From: Bog-473 sp963788585
GTDB lineage: Bacteria; Actinomycetota; Acidimicrobiia; Acidimicrobiales; RAAP-2
DNA: 64,000 nt
Reading direction: 5' to 3'
Assembly: GCA_963788585.1 (NCBI GenBank)
Contig: CAWBHA010000003.1
Coordinates: 2,046,001 to 2,110,000, forward strand
Shown here: one piece after another, positions 18,394 through 27,025 of the stretch
Layout: every line of letters starts with the position of its first letter
Position numbering within the stretch: position 1 is the first letter of the stretch
The notes under the pieces: generated by a model
The model's input: the letters and a program-made list of their open reading frames with translations, nothing else
Databases searched by the model: none
What the model was told of the DNA's origin: nothing
Position numbers and translations under genes: made by a program

Positions 18394-20358
18394 GTGTGCG
18401 GGATCGCCGGGATCCTCGATCCGACCGCGTCGACCAGTACCGACCGGCTCGGCGCCCTGGCGTCGTCCATGGCTTCGTCCGTGCAGCATCGCGGGCCCGA
18501 CAGCAGCGGCGTCTGGGTCGACGCCGACGCGGGAGTGGCGTTCGGTCACCAGCGTCTGGCTGTCGTGGATCTGGGAGTCGGCGGAGCGCAGCCGATGCTC
18601 TCGGGCGGTGGACGGTGGGTGACGGTCTACAACGGAGAGATCTACAACCATCCCGAGGTACGGCGTCGACTGGAACGTGCCGGGACGGTCTTCCGAGGGA
18701 GTTCCGACACCGAGGTGCTGGTGGCCGCCGTGGAACGCTGGGGAATCGATCGGGCCCTCGATGCCTGCGAGGGCATGTTCGCTGCCGCCCTGTGGGACAG
18801 GCAGGATCGTGAGCTCCACCTGCTGCGTGACCGTTTCGGTGAGAAACCCCTCTACTACGGCTGGGTGGGAGGGTTCTTCGCGTTCGGATCCGAGCTGAAG
18901 GCCCTGTGTGCGTTGCCAGGGTTCGACGCGGAGCTCAATCGCCGAGCCGTGACGAGTTACCTCCGCCACAACTGCGTCCCCGCTCCGGACACGATCTGGT
19001 GCGGTGTCCGCAAACTGACTCCCGGTCACCTGGTGACGTTGCGCACCCCGGCTCACGGTGTACTTCCCGAACAACGTTGCTACTGGTCCGCGGCCGAGGC
19101 GGTGGCCCGGGCACGAGAGCTCCAGCTGACCGGCTCGGATTCCGAGATGGTCGATCAGCTCGAGGAAGCCCTGTCGAATGCAGTGGCCGCCCGGATGGTT
19201 GCTGACGTTCCGGTGGGAGCATTCCTCTCCGGAGGGATCGATTCGAGCACCATCGTCGCCTTGATGCAGCGGCATGCCTCGGGTGCTGTCCGCACCTTTA
19301 CGGTTGGATTCGCCGATCGTTCCTTTGACGAGTCATCCGAGGCGGCAGCCGTTGCCGCGTATCTCGGGACGGATCACACGGCGGTCCATGTGGGCGATGC
19401 CGAGGCGATCGAGGTCATCCCTCATCTGCCGGACCTCTGGGACGAGCCTTTTTCCGACGTCTCCCAGATCCCGACCTATCTGGTCAGCCGGGTGGCTCGC
19501 CGGGACGTCACCGTGTCGTTGTCGGGAGACGGTGGCGACGAATTGTTCGCCGGATACAACCGTCACGCCTGGCTCGATCGTGTGTGGGGCCGGGCCGCCG
19601 TCCTGCCGGCGGGAGCCCGCCGAACCGCCGGCTCCGCGCTGGGCCGTGTCCCGCCCGGCGTGGTCGAGCAGGCCGCACGAGCGGCGCGCATCCTCCCGGC
19701 GGGCTGGCGAGTGCGAAACCCCTCCTCCAAGGTGTCCAAGCTGGCCCGCGTCCTTACCGCCTCGGACCCCGAGGACGCCTATCGGGCTCTCACCACCCAT
19801 TGGGATGCTGCGACGTCGATGGTGCTCGGGAACCAGGACAGAGGCGCGTCAGACGGTCAGCGCAGGTCTCCAGTCGCCGGTGGCGGGATCACGGAGCAGA
19901 TGCTCTGGTCCGACCTGGTGGGCTACCTGCCCGACGACATCCTGGTGAAGCTCGATCGAGGGGCCATGGCGGTTTCCCTCGAGACCCGGGTTCCGTTCCT
20001 CGATCGAGGGATCCTCGATCTGGCCTGGCGGCTGCCCCTCGACGCCAAACTGCGCGCGGGCCAGACCAAGTGGGTACTGCGTCAGGTGCTCGAGCGGTAC
20101 GTCCCAGCGGCGCTCGTCGAGCGGCCGAAGATGGGCTTCGGCCTGCCCATCGGATCGTGGCTCCGGGGCGTGCTCGCACCGTGGGCGGAGCATCTTCTGG
20201 ACGAGCGAAGACTGCAGGGCCAGGGCCTCCTCGACCCCGTCCCGATTCGACGGGCCTGGGAGCTCCATCGCGCCGGCCGACGCGACCTGGGCTACGAACT
20301 GTGGGACGTGCTGGTCCTGCAGTCGTGGATGGACCGTTGGAGGCCCGGCTCGAGGTAG
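18394..20358 (+). CDS. asnB: Asparagine synthase (glutamine-hydrolysing) family amidotransferase
   Basis: 654 residues from the GTG at 18394, which places the glutaminase nucleophile at Cys2 (MCGIAG). The class II glutaminase domain shows HRGPDSSG (32-39) and NGEIYN (80-85). The synthetase domain has the PP-loop SGGIDSS (279-285) and SGDGGDELFAGYNRH. Both active sites look complete. In polysaccharide loci such enzymes often amidate uronic acids (for example WbpS making GalNAcAN); the WbpA/WbpP-like pair at 2.4-4.7 kb would supply such a substrate. A housekeeping role in asparagine supply cannot be excluded. Confidence 0.9.
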   Translation: MCGIAGILDPTASTSTDRLGALASSMASSVQHRGPDSSGVWVDADAGVAFGHQRLAVVDLGVGGAQPMLSGGGRWVTVYNGEIYNHPEVRRRLERAGTVFRGSSDTEVLVAAVERWGIDRALDACEGMFAAALWDRQDRELHLLRDRFGEKPLYYGWVGGFFAFGSELKALCALPGFDAELNRRAVTSYLRHNCVPAPDTIWCGVRKLTPGHLVTLRTPAHGVLPEQRCYWSAAEAVARARELQLTGSDSEMVDQLEEALSNAVAARMVADVPVGAFLSGGIDSSTIVALMQRHASGAVRTFTVGFADRSFDESSEAAAVAAYLGTDHTAVHVGDAEAIEVIPHLPDLWDEPFSDVSQIPTYLVSRVARRDVTVSLSGDGGDELFAGYNRHAWLDRVWGRAAVLPAGARRTAGSALGRVPPGVVEQAARAARILPAGWRVRNPSSKVSKLARVLTASDPEDAYRALTTHWDAATSMVLGNQDRGASDGQRRSPVAGGGITEQMLWSDLVGYLPDDILVKLDRGAMAVSLETRVPFLDRGILDLAWRLPLDAKLRAGQTKWVLRQVLERYVPAALVERPKMGFGLPIGSWLRGVLAPWAEHLLDERRLQGQGLLDPVPIRRAWELHRAGRRDLGYELWDVLVLQSWMDRWRPGSR

Positions 20359-20871
20359 GGCCTCTCGGCGCAGGCATGCGCAGGTCACGACGGACTCTCC
20401 TCATCTCGCTCCGTCGTCGGCCCGGCAGCTCCTCCCGCAACGAAACCCCTGCTCCTCCTGTTTAGGCGCGCAGAACTTGCCTGAGTCGACGCCTAGGCGT
20501 CGATTTGTTCGAACTGTGTGTATCGATCAGTCCGGTCGGCTCTACCCGGCCCTGGTCGACGTCACTACCATGAGTGCGACGACGGGGCGGGGTGGCGGTG
20601 ATCGTGCGGAGCGTGTCGGTGAGGCCACCTGTCTTCGAGCAACGATCGAGGACAGGTGGGGCGAGGCCAGAACTTCGGTTGGCGACGGGCCATCGGTGTG
20701 GGGACCATCTACGTTGGCCCGACATCCCGCTCGAAGGGTTTGGAGCGCACCGCACATGTCCGCGCGCGTCCGTCTGCCCCCGGCCTCGCGGTCGCGGTGC
20801 TGCAATCTCGCAGGTGATGGGCAGCAGGCGTTACTCTCCACCTGCCTTATGACCAATTCCGAGGAGATCAG
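20359..20871. other. Intergenic region, 513 bp
   Basis: No frame here looks like protein. It contains a perfect 18-base palindrome at 20486-20503 (TCGACGCCTAGGCGTCGA) and an inverted repeat GCAGGTG/CACCTGC at 20810-20816 and 20839-20845, upstream of the small membrane protein gene. A promoter and operator for that gene probably lie here. Confidence 0.5.
20486..20503. promoter_or_regulatory. Perfect 18-bp palindrome
   Basis: TCGACGCCTAGGCGTCGA is self-complementary over 18 bases with no loop, which fits a dimeric repressor site better than a terminator. It lies about 130 bases after the asparagine synthase stop and about 370 before the next start. No regulator gene is nearby. Confidence 0.35.
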
Positions 20872-21063
20872 ATGAAGAGGCAGCGCGCTCCATACGCCAG
20901 GCGCTCGGTGTGGGCTGCGGTTGCAGTCCTTGCTGTCGTCGTCGTCATCGGCTGTGTGGTAGCTGGGTATGAGATCAACCACTTGCGGAATGAAGTCAGC
21001 GGACTACAGAACCAAGTGACCACGATGTACCAGTTGCTCCTCAAGTTGGGTCAGAGCAAATAG
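20872..21063 (+). CDS. Small single-pass membrane protein with coiled-coil tail
   Basis: 63 residues. A strong GAGGAG lies six bases before the ATG. The order is a short basic N-terminus (MKRQRAPYARRS), one membrane helix (about 13-33, rich in Val and Ala), then a heptad-like segment (INHLRNEVSGLQNQVTTMYQLLLKL) ending the protein. The positive-inside rule puts the coiled coil outside the cytoplasm. No known family is recognised. Its size and form resemble accessory subunits that gather membrane enzymes. Function unknown. Confidence 0.7.
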   Translation: MKRQRAPYARRSVWAAVAVLAVVVVIGCVVAGYEINHLRNEVSGLQNQVTTMYQLLLKLGQSK

Positions 21064-21365
21064 GTCGACAGCCCCTCCGCAGGCGTCTGCCCGGCCAGCG
21101 TCGTCACCCAGGCGACCGCTGCTCCGGCGATCGCTCCGAGTCCGCCAACGACGGTGAGAAGCCCTGGTTTCTCTCCTTGCTGCTCGACCGGATCACGGAC
21201 AGACTCAACCGCGTGTCCAGTGGTTGGACGAGCGTCCGACCTTCTGAAAAGAAGTGGAGCGTGATCGTGTGATTGCGTTACGGCGAGAGAGTGTTCACCC
21301 TCCTGCCCAGATCCTCGACGAACTCGCAGCAGGGGATTGCCACGTGGTCGCAGCGCGGTGACCAA
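21051..21365 (-). CDS. Possible small membrane protein
   Basis: The last 45 residues of this minus frame look real: a polar stretch with DPVEQQGEKPG and then a hydrophobic helix GLLTVVGGLGAIAGAAVAWV before the stop. The start is unclear; a TTG at 21365 gives 104 residues, and no ATG or GTG lies closer. It overlaps the 3' end of the plus-strand small gene by 13 bases. It may be a chance frame, or a gene whose true start is lost. Confidence 0.3.
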   Translation of the reverse strand: MVTALRPRGNPLLRVRRGSGQEGEHSLAVTQSHDHAPLLFRRSDARPTTGHAVESVRDPVEQQGEKPGLLTVVGGLGAIAGAAVAWVTTLAGQTPAEGLSTYLL

Positions 21366-21444
21366 CGTTCGGTCCCGAGCACGTTCCGGTCCAGCCGCAC
21401 GGCGGCCTCGTCGCAGCGGGTTCTCACGGCCGCCGATCGGCGCA

Positions 21445-22221
21445 GTGTGGGGGTGGGCGCAGACTGTCGCGGGTCGAACGGCCACCGATTCGCTGCTCTC
21501 CGGGGGAGCGTTGGTGCTGTCGCCGCATCCCGACGACGAGACCATCGGCTGCGGTCTCCTCATAGCCGAAAAAGCGAACCGCGGGATTCCCGTCGCAGTG
21601 GCGGTGGCGACCGACGGGCGCGGTGGCTGGTTCTCGCCGATGACGCGACCGGCACCGCGCGACATCGCCGAAGTCCGCCACCGTGAGTGGCATCGGGCCC
21701 TCGACGTCCTGGCGGTACCGCAAGCGAATCGAGTCGAACTGGGTATTGCCGACGGTGAGCTGACCAATTACGAGGATGAGGTGGCGGACCGGATCGGTGA
21801 CCTGTTTCGGAGCGTGCGTCCATCCCAGGTTTTCGTGACGAGCTCCGGCGATCCCCATCCCGATCATCGAACGTTGGCGCGGGCCGCGGCCCATGCGGCG
21901 GCTCAGACATACGGTTCGGGTCCTGGTGTTCGCCGACCCCAGTTCTTCACGTATCGGGTCTATCCCGGAGAAGGCTTGTGGCCGGAGGGCCGCCCGTCTC
22001 GGATCACCGTGAGCACTGCGGGCGCGCAGTTCTGCCGCTCGGTGGTCGGACTGGCCCGGCGGCGGCCTCTGCTGTTCCGGGCGCCCGGGTCCGAGCCGAA
22101 GAAGGCTGCCGCAATCGACGCCTACGACAGTCAAAGCAGGCTCCTGGGCGGCGAGCTCAGCTACGTCTGGGGCACCGCTGTGGAGCTCTACTGGCCGATG
22201 GACGTCGACGCCGATCACTAG
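21445..22221 (+). CDS. PIG-L/LmbE family deacetylase
   Basis: 258 residues from a GTG at 21445. A TTG at 21337 would add 36 very Arg-rich residues with no family likeness, so the later start is preferred without a good ribosome site. The zinc motif SPHPDDE is followed by TIGCG, and the second metal motif SSGDPHPDHRTLARAA is complete. The family removes N-acetyl groups from GlcNAc-type sugars, as in mycothiol synthesis (MshB), GPI (PIG-L) or glycan tailoring. The context suggests glycan tailoring. Confidence 0.82.
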   Translation: MWGWAQTVAGRTATDSLLSGGALVLSPHPDDETIGCGLLIAEKANRGIPVAVAVATDGRGGWFSPMTRPAPRDIAEVRHREWHRALDVLAVPQANRVELGIADGELTNYEDEVADRIGDLFRSVRPSQVFVTSSGDPHPDHRTLARAAAHAAAQTYGSGPGVRRPQFFTYRVYPGEGLWPEGRPSRITVSTAGAQFCRSVVGLARRRPLLFRAPGSEPKKAAAIDAYDSQSRLLGGELSYVWGTAVELYWPMDVDADH

Positions 22222-22229
22222 TTGCCTCA

Positions 22230-22880
22230 TCATCCGCGGTCTCCAACCATCTGGCGCCCCGGTCCTCTGGAGGATTCTCGTCGAGTCGCGGCGTGCTCGA
22301 AGACCGCGCCACCTCCGGTGACGATCCCGACGGACAGCAGCACCGACCCCAGATCATCGAGCGGGGTGTGCCAGAGCGCGCCGACCACGGCCAAAGCCAT
22401 CAACAGGGTCCAAGCAATGCCGATCACGAACACGATGACGCGGGCTCGATTCCCGAGCAGCGGATAGAGCGCCAGCCACATGGCCAACGCCGTTGCACTC
22501 ACTGCGGTGACGTTTCCGGATGGGAAAGTGGGCTCTCCATAGTAGCTGCGCTGGACCAGCGGTTTCGCGACGTGCTCGCTCACGAGCAGGGCAGTGGCGG
22601 CAAGCGCCGCGTAGACGACGACACGAAGAAGGGCTCGTCTGACAGCGCCGAGAGCGATGCAGACGACGAAGACGACGGCGATCGCCGGGACGGCCAGGAT
22701 CTCGGCGAGCCTGGCCCAGGCGCTGGTCGTCGAAGGCGACCCCAGCCACCTGAACGCGGGGTCCTCGAATCCGTAGGGGCCGTGGCCGTGCGCCACCACC
22801 GAGGCCAACAGCGTGAAGGCGACGAGGCACGGCAGGGCGACGGTGATGAGCCTGGATGCTGCCACGCCGGAGGGTCCCAC
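22230..22880 (-). CDS. PAP2 superfamily membrane phosphatase with altered PSGH motif
   Basis: 216 residues from a GTG at 22880, with about six membrane helices. The three phosphatase motifs can be traced as KPLVQRSYYGEP, FPSGNVTAVSA and ALWHTPLDDLG. The usual His of PSGH is Asn here, while the catalytic His of the third motif is kept. PAP2 enzymes dephosphorylate lipids such as undecaprenyl pyrophosphate or phosphatidic acid on the outer face; recycling of the lipid carrier would fit. The Asn may lower or change activity. It lies downstream of the WbsX-like gene on the same strand. Confidence 0.78.
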   Translation of the reverse strand: MGPSGVAASRLITVALPCLVAFTLLASVVAHGHGPYGFEDPAFRWLGSPSTTSAWARLAEILAVPAIAVVFVVCIALGAVRRALLRVVVYAALAATALLVSEHVAKPLVQRSYYGEPTFPSGNVTAVSATALAMWLALYPLLGNRARVIVFVIGIAWTLLMALAVVGALWHTPLDDLGSVLLSVGIVTGGGAVFEHAATRRESSRGPGRQMVGDRG

Positions 22881-23035
22881 TGATCCAGCGTACTTGGGCG
22901 GTCTCCAGCGGCCCAGGCGCCGTTACCGTCTCGCGTGGCAAGGATCTCCATCAATCCTGCCTGCATAGCCGATCGATGCTGGCTGGCGTCGAGATCCAAG
23001 GGCCCGTCGAGGATCCCTGGCTCGGTGGGGGAAGG

Positions 23036-24136
23036 CTATTGCGCTGATCCCTGCGCGATTCCCTTGGCGAGAGCCTCGAGAAACGCGCGACCGTACCGTC
23101 GGTCGGGCTCCAAGTAGTTGCCCTCGGCCCACTCGTTCCATGACTTGACGAAGATGACACGTCGGCCCACCGGTTGCTCGGCGGTGACGTGTGCGACCGC
23201 TCGGGCCACCTGCGATTCGAACATGAACGGTTCCGCGCCGTGCAGAACGACTCCACCGGCACCGCTCCGCGGCGTGTTGTCAAAACCGGGCATCACCGTC
23301 GGGAAGCTCGGTCCATCGGCGATCCCAAGTGGCGTCCTCTCTGAGAATTGGCGATACGAACGCACCGGAGGTACTCCGACCTTCCTTGCCAGGCGTCTCG
23401 GCCAGTCGTGGCGTGCGATGATGCGCGACGGGACTCGTTCCGGGGTGAACGCGTCAAAGTCTGCGCTGCTGGAGCGTCCGGCCGTCTCCGTGCGACCGAC
23501 GAAGAACATTCCTGGCAGTCCTGCGTCCACGGCCCAATTTCGCCAGAGGTCGAGGAAGCGTTGCGGCTCGGGAAGATCAGCCGGTTCGTAGACGAAGAAC
23601 AGCGGCCGGCTATCGATGCGAAGGTAGCGCGGATCCATGAATGCAGGAAGAACGGCCTCAAAGTGGGCGCGGAGGTCCCGCTCTCCACCACCGTCCGGAT
23701 AGGTCTGCTCAATGAGGACCCGGTCGGGTGCGCCGTGCCATATTCCCGACCAGGTTTGATTTGCCCACCCCAGACAAAAGGGAAGCTCGGGTCGTCCCAA
23801 CTCCAGAACTTCATCGAACGGCTGCTCGAGCAGGCGGCGGCCGCCACCAAACCAATAGTGCCAGTAGCAGAATGCGGAGACACCGTACTCTGCTGCAAGC
23901 ATCGCCTGGGCCTCCCGCGTGTCCGAGAGGCGAAGGTCGTAGAACCCGAGCTCACCCGGAAGACGAGGCTGATAGTGACCGGGATAGAGGGGCCTCGCGC
24001 GGGCGACGTTCGTCCACTCGGTGAACCCGGGTCCCCACCAGAGGTCATTCTCTGGAATCGGGTGAAACTGTGGGAGGTAGAACGCGATGACGCACACGTC
24101 GCTGCCACCAAATTGCCGTTCTGGATCAGTCGGCAT
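23036..24136 (-). CDS. WbsX-like protein (glycoside hydrolase 99-like fold)
   Basis: 366 residues from the ATG at 24136 with CGGAGAA upstream; a GTG 21 bases earlier is the alternative. The opening VIAFYLPQFHPIPENDLWWGPGFTEW and the phrases YGVSAFCYWHYWF, LPFCLGWANQTW and VKSWNEWAEGNYLEPD are diagnostic of the WbsX family found in O-antigen and capsule loci. These are related to GH99 endo-mannosidases/transferases, but their role is unsettled: they are often annotated as lipopolysaccharide biosynthesis proteins or glycosyltransferases. No signal peptide is seen. Confidence 0.88.
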   Translation of the reverse strand: MPTDPERQFGGSDVCVIAFYLPQFHPIPENDLWWGPGFTEWTNVARARPLYPGHYQPRLPGELGFYDLRLSDTREAQAMLAAEYGVSAFCYWHYWFGGGRRLLEQPFDEVLELGRPELPFCLGWANQTWSGIWHGAPDRVLIEQTYPDGGGERDLRAHFEAVLPAFMDPRYLRIDSRPLFFVYEPADLPEPQRFLDLWRNWAVDAGLPGMFFVGRTETAGRSSSADFDAFTPERVPSRIIARHDWPRRLARKVGVPPVRSYRQFSERTPLGIADGPSFPTVMPGFDNTPRSGAGGVVLHGAEPFMFESQVARAVAHVTAEQPVGRRVIFVKSWNEWAEGNYLEPDRRYGRAFLEALAKGIAQGSAQ

Positions 24137-24190
24137 TTTGCGTTCTCCGAAGCTCACTTCGACGAGAGCAAGTCATCCAATGGAACATCG

Positions 24191-25423
24191 TCAGCTCTGC
24201 GTGCGGGCGTTGCCGGCGATTTCCCGGACGAGAGCCTGGATGCGGTTGCGCGCCACGGAGCACTCGTAGCGCTCAAGATACCGTTCCTCGGCAGCGTCGA
24301 CCAGACGCTTGCGGAGATCCGGCTCCGTCAGGAGTCGCTCGCATGCCGCTGCAAAGGCGTCTGGATGGTCGGCCAGGAGCAGATGGACCCCATTCTCGAC
24401 ATCCAGTCCTTCGGCTCCGATGGTGGTGGACACCACAGGCACTCGGTGGGCGAACGACTCGAGGATCTTCAGCCGCGTGCCGCTGCCGTAGCGAATGGGG
24501 ACGATGGCGATATCGGCCTGGGCCAACTCCTGCTCCATCGCCGGCACTACACCCACCACGGTCACAGATGGCGGCTGGTGCCGGCGTTGCACGCCTGGCA
24601 TGGGCTTGCCCACGAGTCTGACCTCGAGGTCGGAGATTCGGGCCCGGATCCGCGGCGCCACCTCATCGACGAACCAATCGACCGCGTCCATGTTCGGTGC
24701 GTAGTCGAAGGTGGCCTGGAACAGGACGACGGCGGGCTTGCCCACCTCGACGCGCCCGACGGCACGATGAGGCCGCGCATAGGTGTTCGGCACGACGACG
24801 GCATTTGCCAGACCGGATCTGCGCACGTCGAGTTCGCTGGACAGGACCACGCGGTCGACGTCACCGGCCACCGAACGCTGGAAATGCTGCCAATCCCGGG
24901 CATTCAATTGCGCTTGCGCCACCGCCATGGCCCTGCGCAACGAGCCAGCTCCGCTCTGTCGCGACCGCTGCGCCCTGATGAGCTGCGCCCACGATCGTGC
25001 CTTCGTGTCTTCGAGGTCAACCAGGTCGACGATCGTCGGACCGAGAGATGGCCGGCCCATCAGGTCAAACGTGGCGCCCCGCTCGAACCACACGACGTCG
25101 TACCGGCCCGATACCCACGACTCCAGTTCGAGTCGGGGGACGGCGTCGTGGCGCTGCATCGCCACCTCCAGGGGGATACCGCGTCGGGCCAGCCATGCGG
25201 CCCGCCAGCGGAGCTCACCCGGGGTACCGGGCTGCGCCACCGTCTTGAGCCTTTCCAGCGGCACCGTGGGGGGCAAGGTGGGCACAGACCGGCGGTCGTC
25301 GTAGAGGGCGAAGAGATGGGTCTCCCCGAGATCGGCAAGGGCCTCGATGGCCGTAGTGAGCCGGAGGTGGCCACCCTGGATCTTCGGCCAGGGGAAATCC
25401 GAGGCAACGATGAGGATCTTCAT
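24191..25423 (-). CDS. Glycosyltransferase family 4, PWP-motif paralog 2
   Basis: 410 residues from an ATG. It aligns along its length with the GT4 proteins at 10595 and 62791: MKILIVASDFPWPKIQGGHLRL, YDVVWFERGATFDLMGRPSLGPT, FQRSVAGDVDRVVLSSELDVRRSG and PIRYGSGTRLKILESFAHR. The nucleotide-binding C-domain is complete. It is 55 bases upstream of the WbsX-like gene on the same strand, so the two may be one unit. The three copies may act on related repeat-unit linkages, or differ in donor. Confidence 0.85.
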   Translation of the reverse strand: MKILIVASDFPWPKIQGGHLRLTTAIEALADLGETHLFALYDDRRSVPTLPPTVPLERLKTVAQPGTPGELRWRAAWLARRGIPLEVAMQRHDAVPRLELESWVSGRYDVVWFERGATFDLMGRPSLGPTIVDLVDLEDTKARSWAQLIRAQRSRQSGAGSLRRAMAVAQAQLNARDWQHFQRSVAGDVDRVVLSSELDVRRSGLANAVVVPNTYARPHRAVGRVEVGKPAVVLFQATFDYAPNMDAVDWFVDEVAPRIRARISDLEVRLVGKPMPGVQRRHQPPSVTVVGVVPAMEQELAQADIAIVPIRYGSGTRLKILESFAHRVPVVSTTIGAEGLDVENGVHLLLADHPDAFAAACERLLTEPDLRKRLVDAAEERYLERYECSVARNRIQALVREIAGNARTQS

Positions 25424-25671
25424 TGCTCTCTCACCCCTCGGACGACGGGGCTCGCGGATTCCGCCCGTCCACCATTCTTGTCACCCACGCCACACGGCAG
25501 ACATGACCCTGTCTGCTGGCAGGACAGCGCTCCACCGAGAGAGCCGCGAAGCTTCGGTTCTTCCGCCACGGGCAGCCGCCGGCGATCGCCAAGATCCGGA
25601 TCCACGTCACACGAGTCGGTGCTCGAGGGCTCTTTCCAGCCCGCCTTACGACGAGGCACCGTCGCGCGACA

Positions 25672-26994
25672 TCAGGCGCTCGGCGCGCTGCCGCTCCGCT
25701 TTTTGAAGGCGGCCACACGCCGGAGCCGCCGGGCCATGCGCCAGCGCGTCGGTGCTCGCATCCCCTCGTACAGCTCGTACATGGCATCCAAATCCGTCTG
25801 CATCTCGACGAGCAAGGCCTGCAGTCGTTGCATCTCCGCGCGCATCCCCCTGGTGTCAGCCCGCGTGGCATCGATCCTCCCGCTCATCACGTGGGACAGA
25901 GCTTGGGTGGCGCCATCCCGCTCGACGAAGGTTCGTTTCAGCGCGTCGATCTCGCGTTCGAGCGAAGCGGCTTGCCGCCGATGGCGCAACACAGCCGTCG
26001 TCCACGCCGACTCCGCTCCCGGGGGCATCGACGTCAGCGGGTGATGTTGGCCTTCGAGATCCTCGAGGTGGCTCTGCAATCGGCTTTGCTCTTCGAGCAG
26101 GAACTCTGCGCCCCCGGATGCGCGGTGGCGGTCGAGCAGAGGGTCAATGGCCGAGGCCGCGGCTTCGACGTCCCACTGGGAGGCGTACGAAGCGAACTGG
26201 GGTAGCTTCCCCAGCCAGGTGGTGATGGCGCCCAGGGTGCCCGGGGGGTCCCCAACGATCGATTCGTAGGTGGTGACGAAGGTGTCCACGCCGATGAGTC
26301 CGGCCAGGCCTGATCGGTTGTACCTCTCCCAGAGGGCCACGCCGTCGGCCAGGGTCATGCCGTCCCGCGCTCGCAGAGACCGAGCCACCGAGAGGGGCGA
26401 CCTCCAGATGAAGACCGCGGCGACGGGCTTCGGGAGGTGAGCCAACCAGTACCGCAGGAGCAGGCAGGAGCGGGGGTCCTTCCACGCAACCGGACCTGTA
26501 TCAGGGAACGCCGCGCTGGCTGCTATGGCAGGGTCGCCGAGCTCGCCGAAGCTCGGATCGAGATCGGATTCTGCGAGCGTGTCGGGGTCCGGGGGACCGT
26601 CCCAGGTGCCGCCCCAGAGCTCCAACAGCCCGTCGTCGTGGAGCCCCATCAGCCGACTCTCCCAGTGCTCGGGATTCCCCTCGGCTGGCCCGTAGTACTC
26701 GTAGCGGTCTGCTGCGACGGGGAGTGCCATGCCGAGCCGCCCGAGGGCCCCTGTGAGGGCGGATGTGCCACTGCGGTGCATGCCGACCACCAGCAGCCAT
26801 GGCCCTGCCGGCATCACGGGTTCGGCGGGGAGGGGCGAGAGAGCGCTCATGTCTTGCCAGTCTGGAGCACCGACGAGGTCGTGCAGCGGATCGAGCGTAC
26901 ACGCGAGGCGAAACTGCAGGTCGCTGAGCCGGGGCCGTCCACCATCCTCGGACCGCAACGAGTGGTCGGGCCGAGCAGAGTCCCGAACAGACAT
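25672..26994 (-). CDS. Sulfotransferase family protein with coiled-coil C-terminus
   Basis: 440 residues from an ATG. The PAPS loop is VVGMHRSGTSALTGAL (about 70-85), and WKDPRSCLLLRYW plus FIWRSPLSVARSLRARDG match the 3'-phosphate-binding region of the sulfotransferase fold. From about residue 310 the protein is helical with heptad patterns (RRQAASLEREIDALKR; MRAEMQRLQALLVEMQTDLDAMYELYE), ending in a basic tail. Similar coiled-coil tails occur in glycan enzymes that bind each other or the membrane. It could sulfate the polymer. About 250 bases of non-coding sequence separate it from the downstream GT4. Confidence 0.84.
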   Translation of the reverse strand: MSVRDSARPDHSLRSEDGGRPRLSDLQFRLACTLDPLHDLVGAPDWQDMSALSPLPAEPVMPAGPWLLVVGMHRSGTSALTGALGRLGMALPVAADRYEYYGPAEGNPEHWESRLMGLHDDGLLELWGGTWDGPPDPDTLAESDLDPSFGELGDPAIAASAAFPDTGPVAWKDPRSCLLLRYWLAHLPKPVAAVFIWRSPLSVARSLRARDGMTLADGVALWERYNRSGLAGLIGVDTFVTTYESIVGDPPGTLGAITTWLGKLPQFASYASQWDVEAAASAIDPLLDRHRASGGAEFLLEEQSRLQSHLEDLEGQHHPLTSMPPGAESAWTTAVLRHRRQAASLEREIDALKRTFVERDGATQALSHVMSGRIDATRADTRGMRAEMQRLQALLVEMQTDLDAMYELYEGMRAPTRWRMARRLRRVAAFKKRSGSAPSA

Positions 26995-27025
26995 GCCGGG
27001 GACATGATGGGACGGGGTGGCCGGG

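Noticed and set aside
23348..26044. A plus-strand open frame of about 900 codons
   Set aside because: It is antisense to three recognised genes (WbsX-like, GT4, sulfotransferase) and reads as low-complexity Arg/His-rich sequence, an effect of high GC3.
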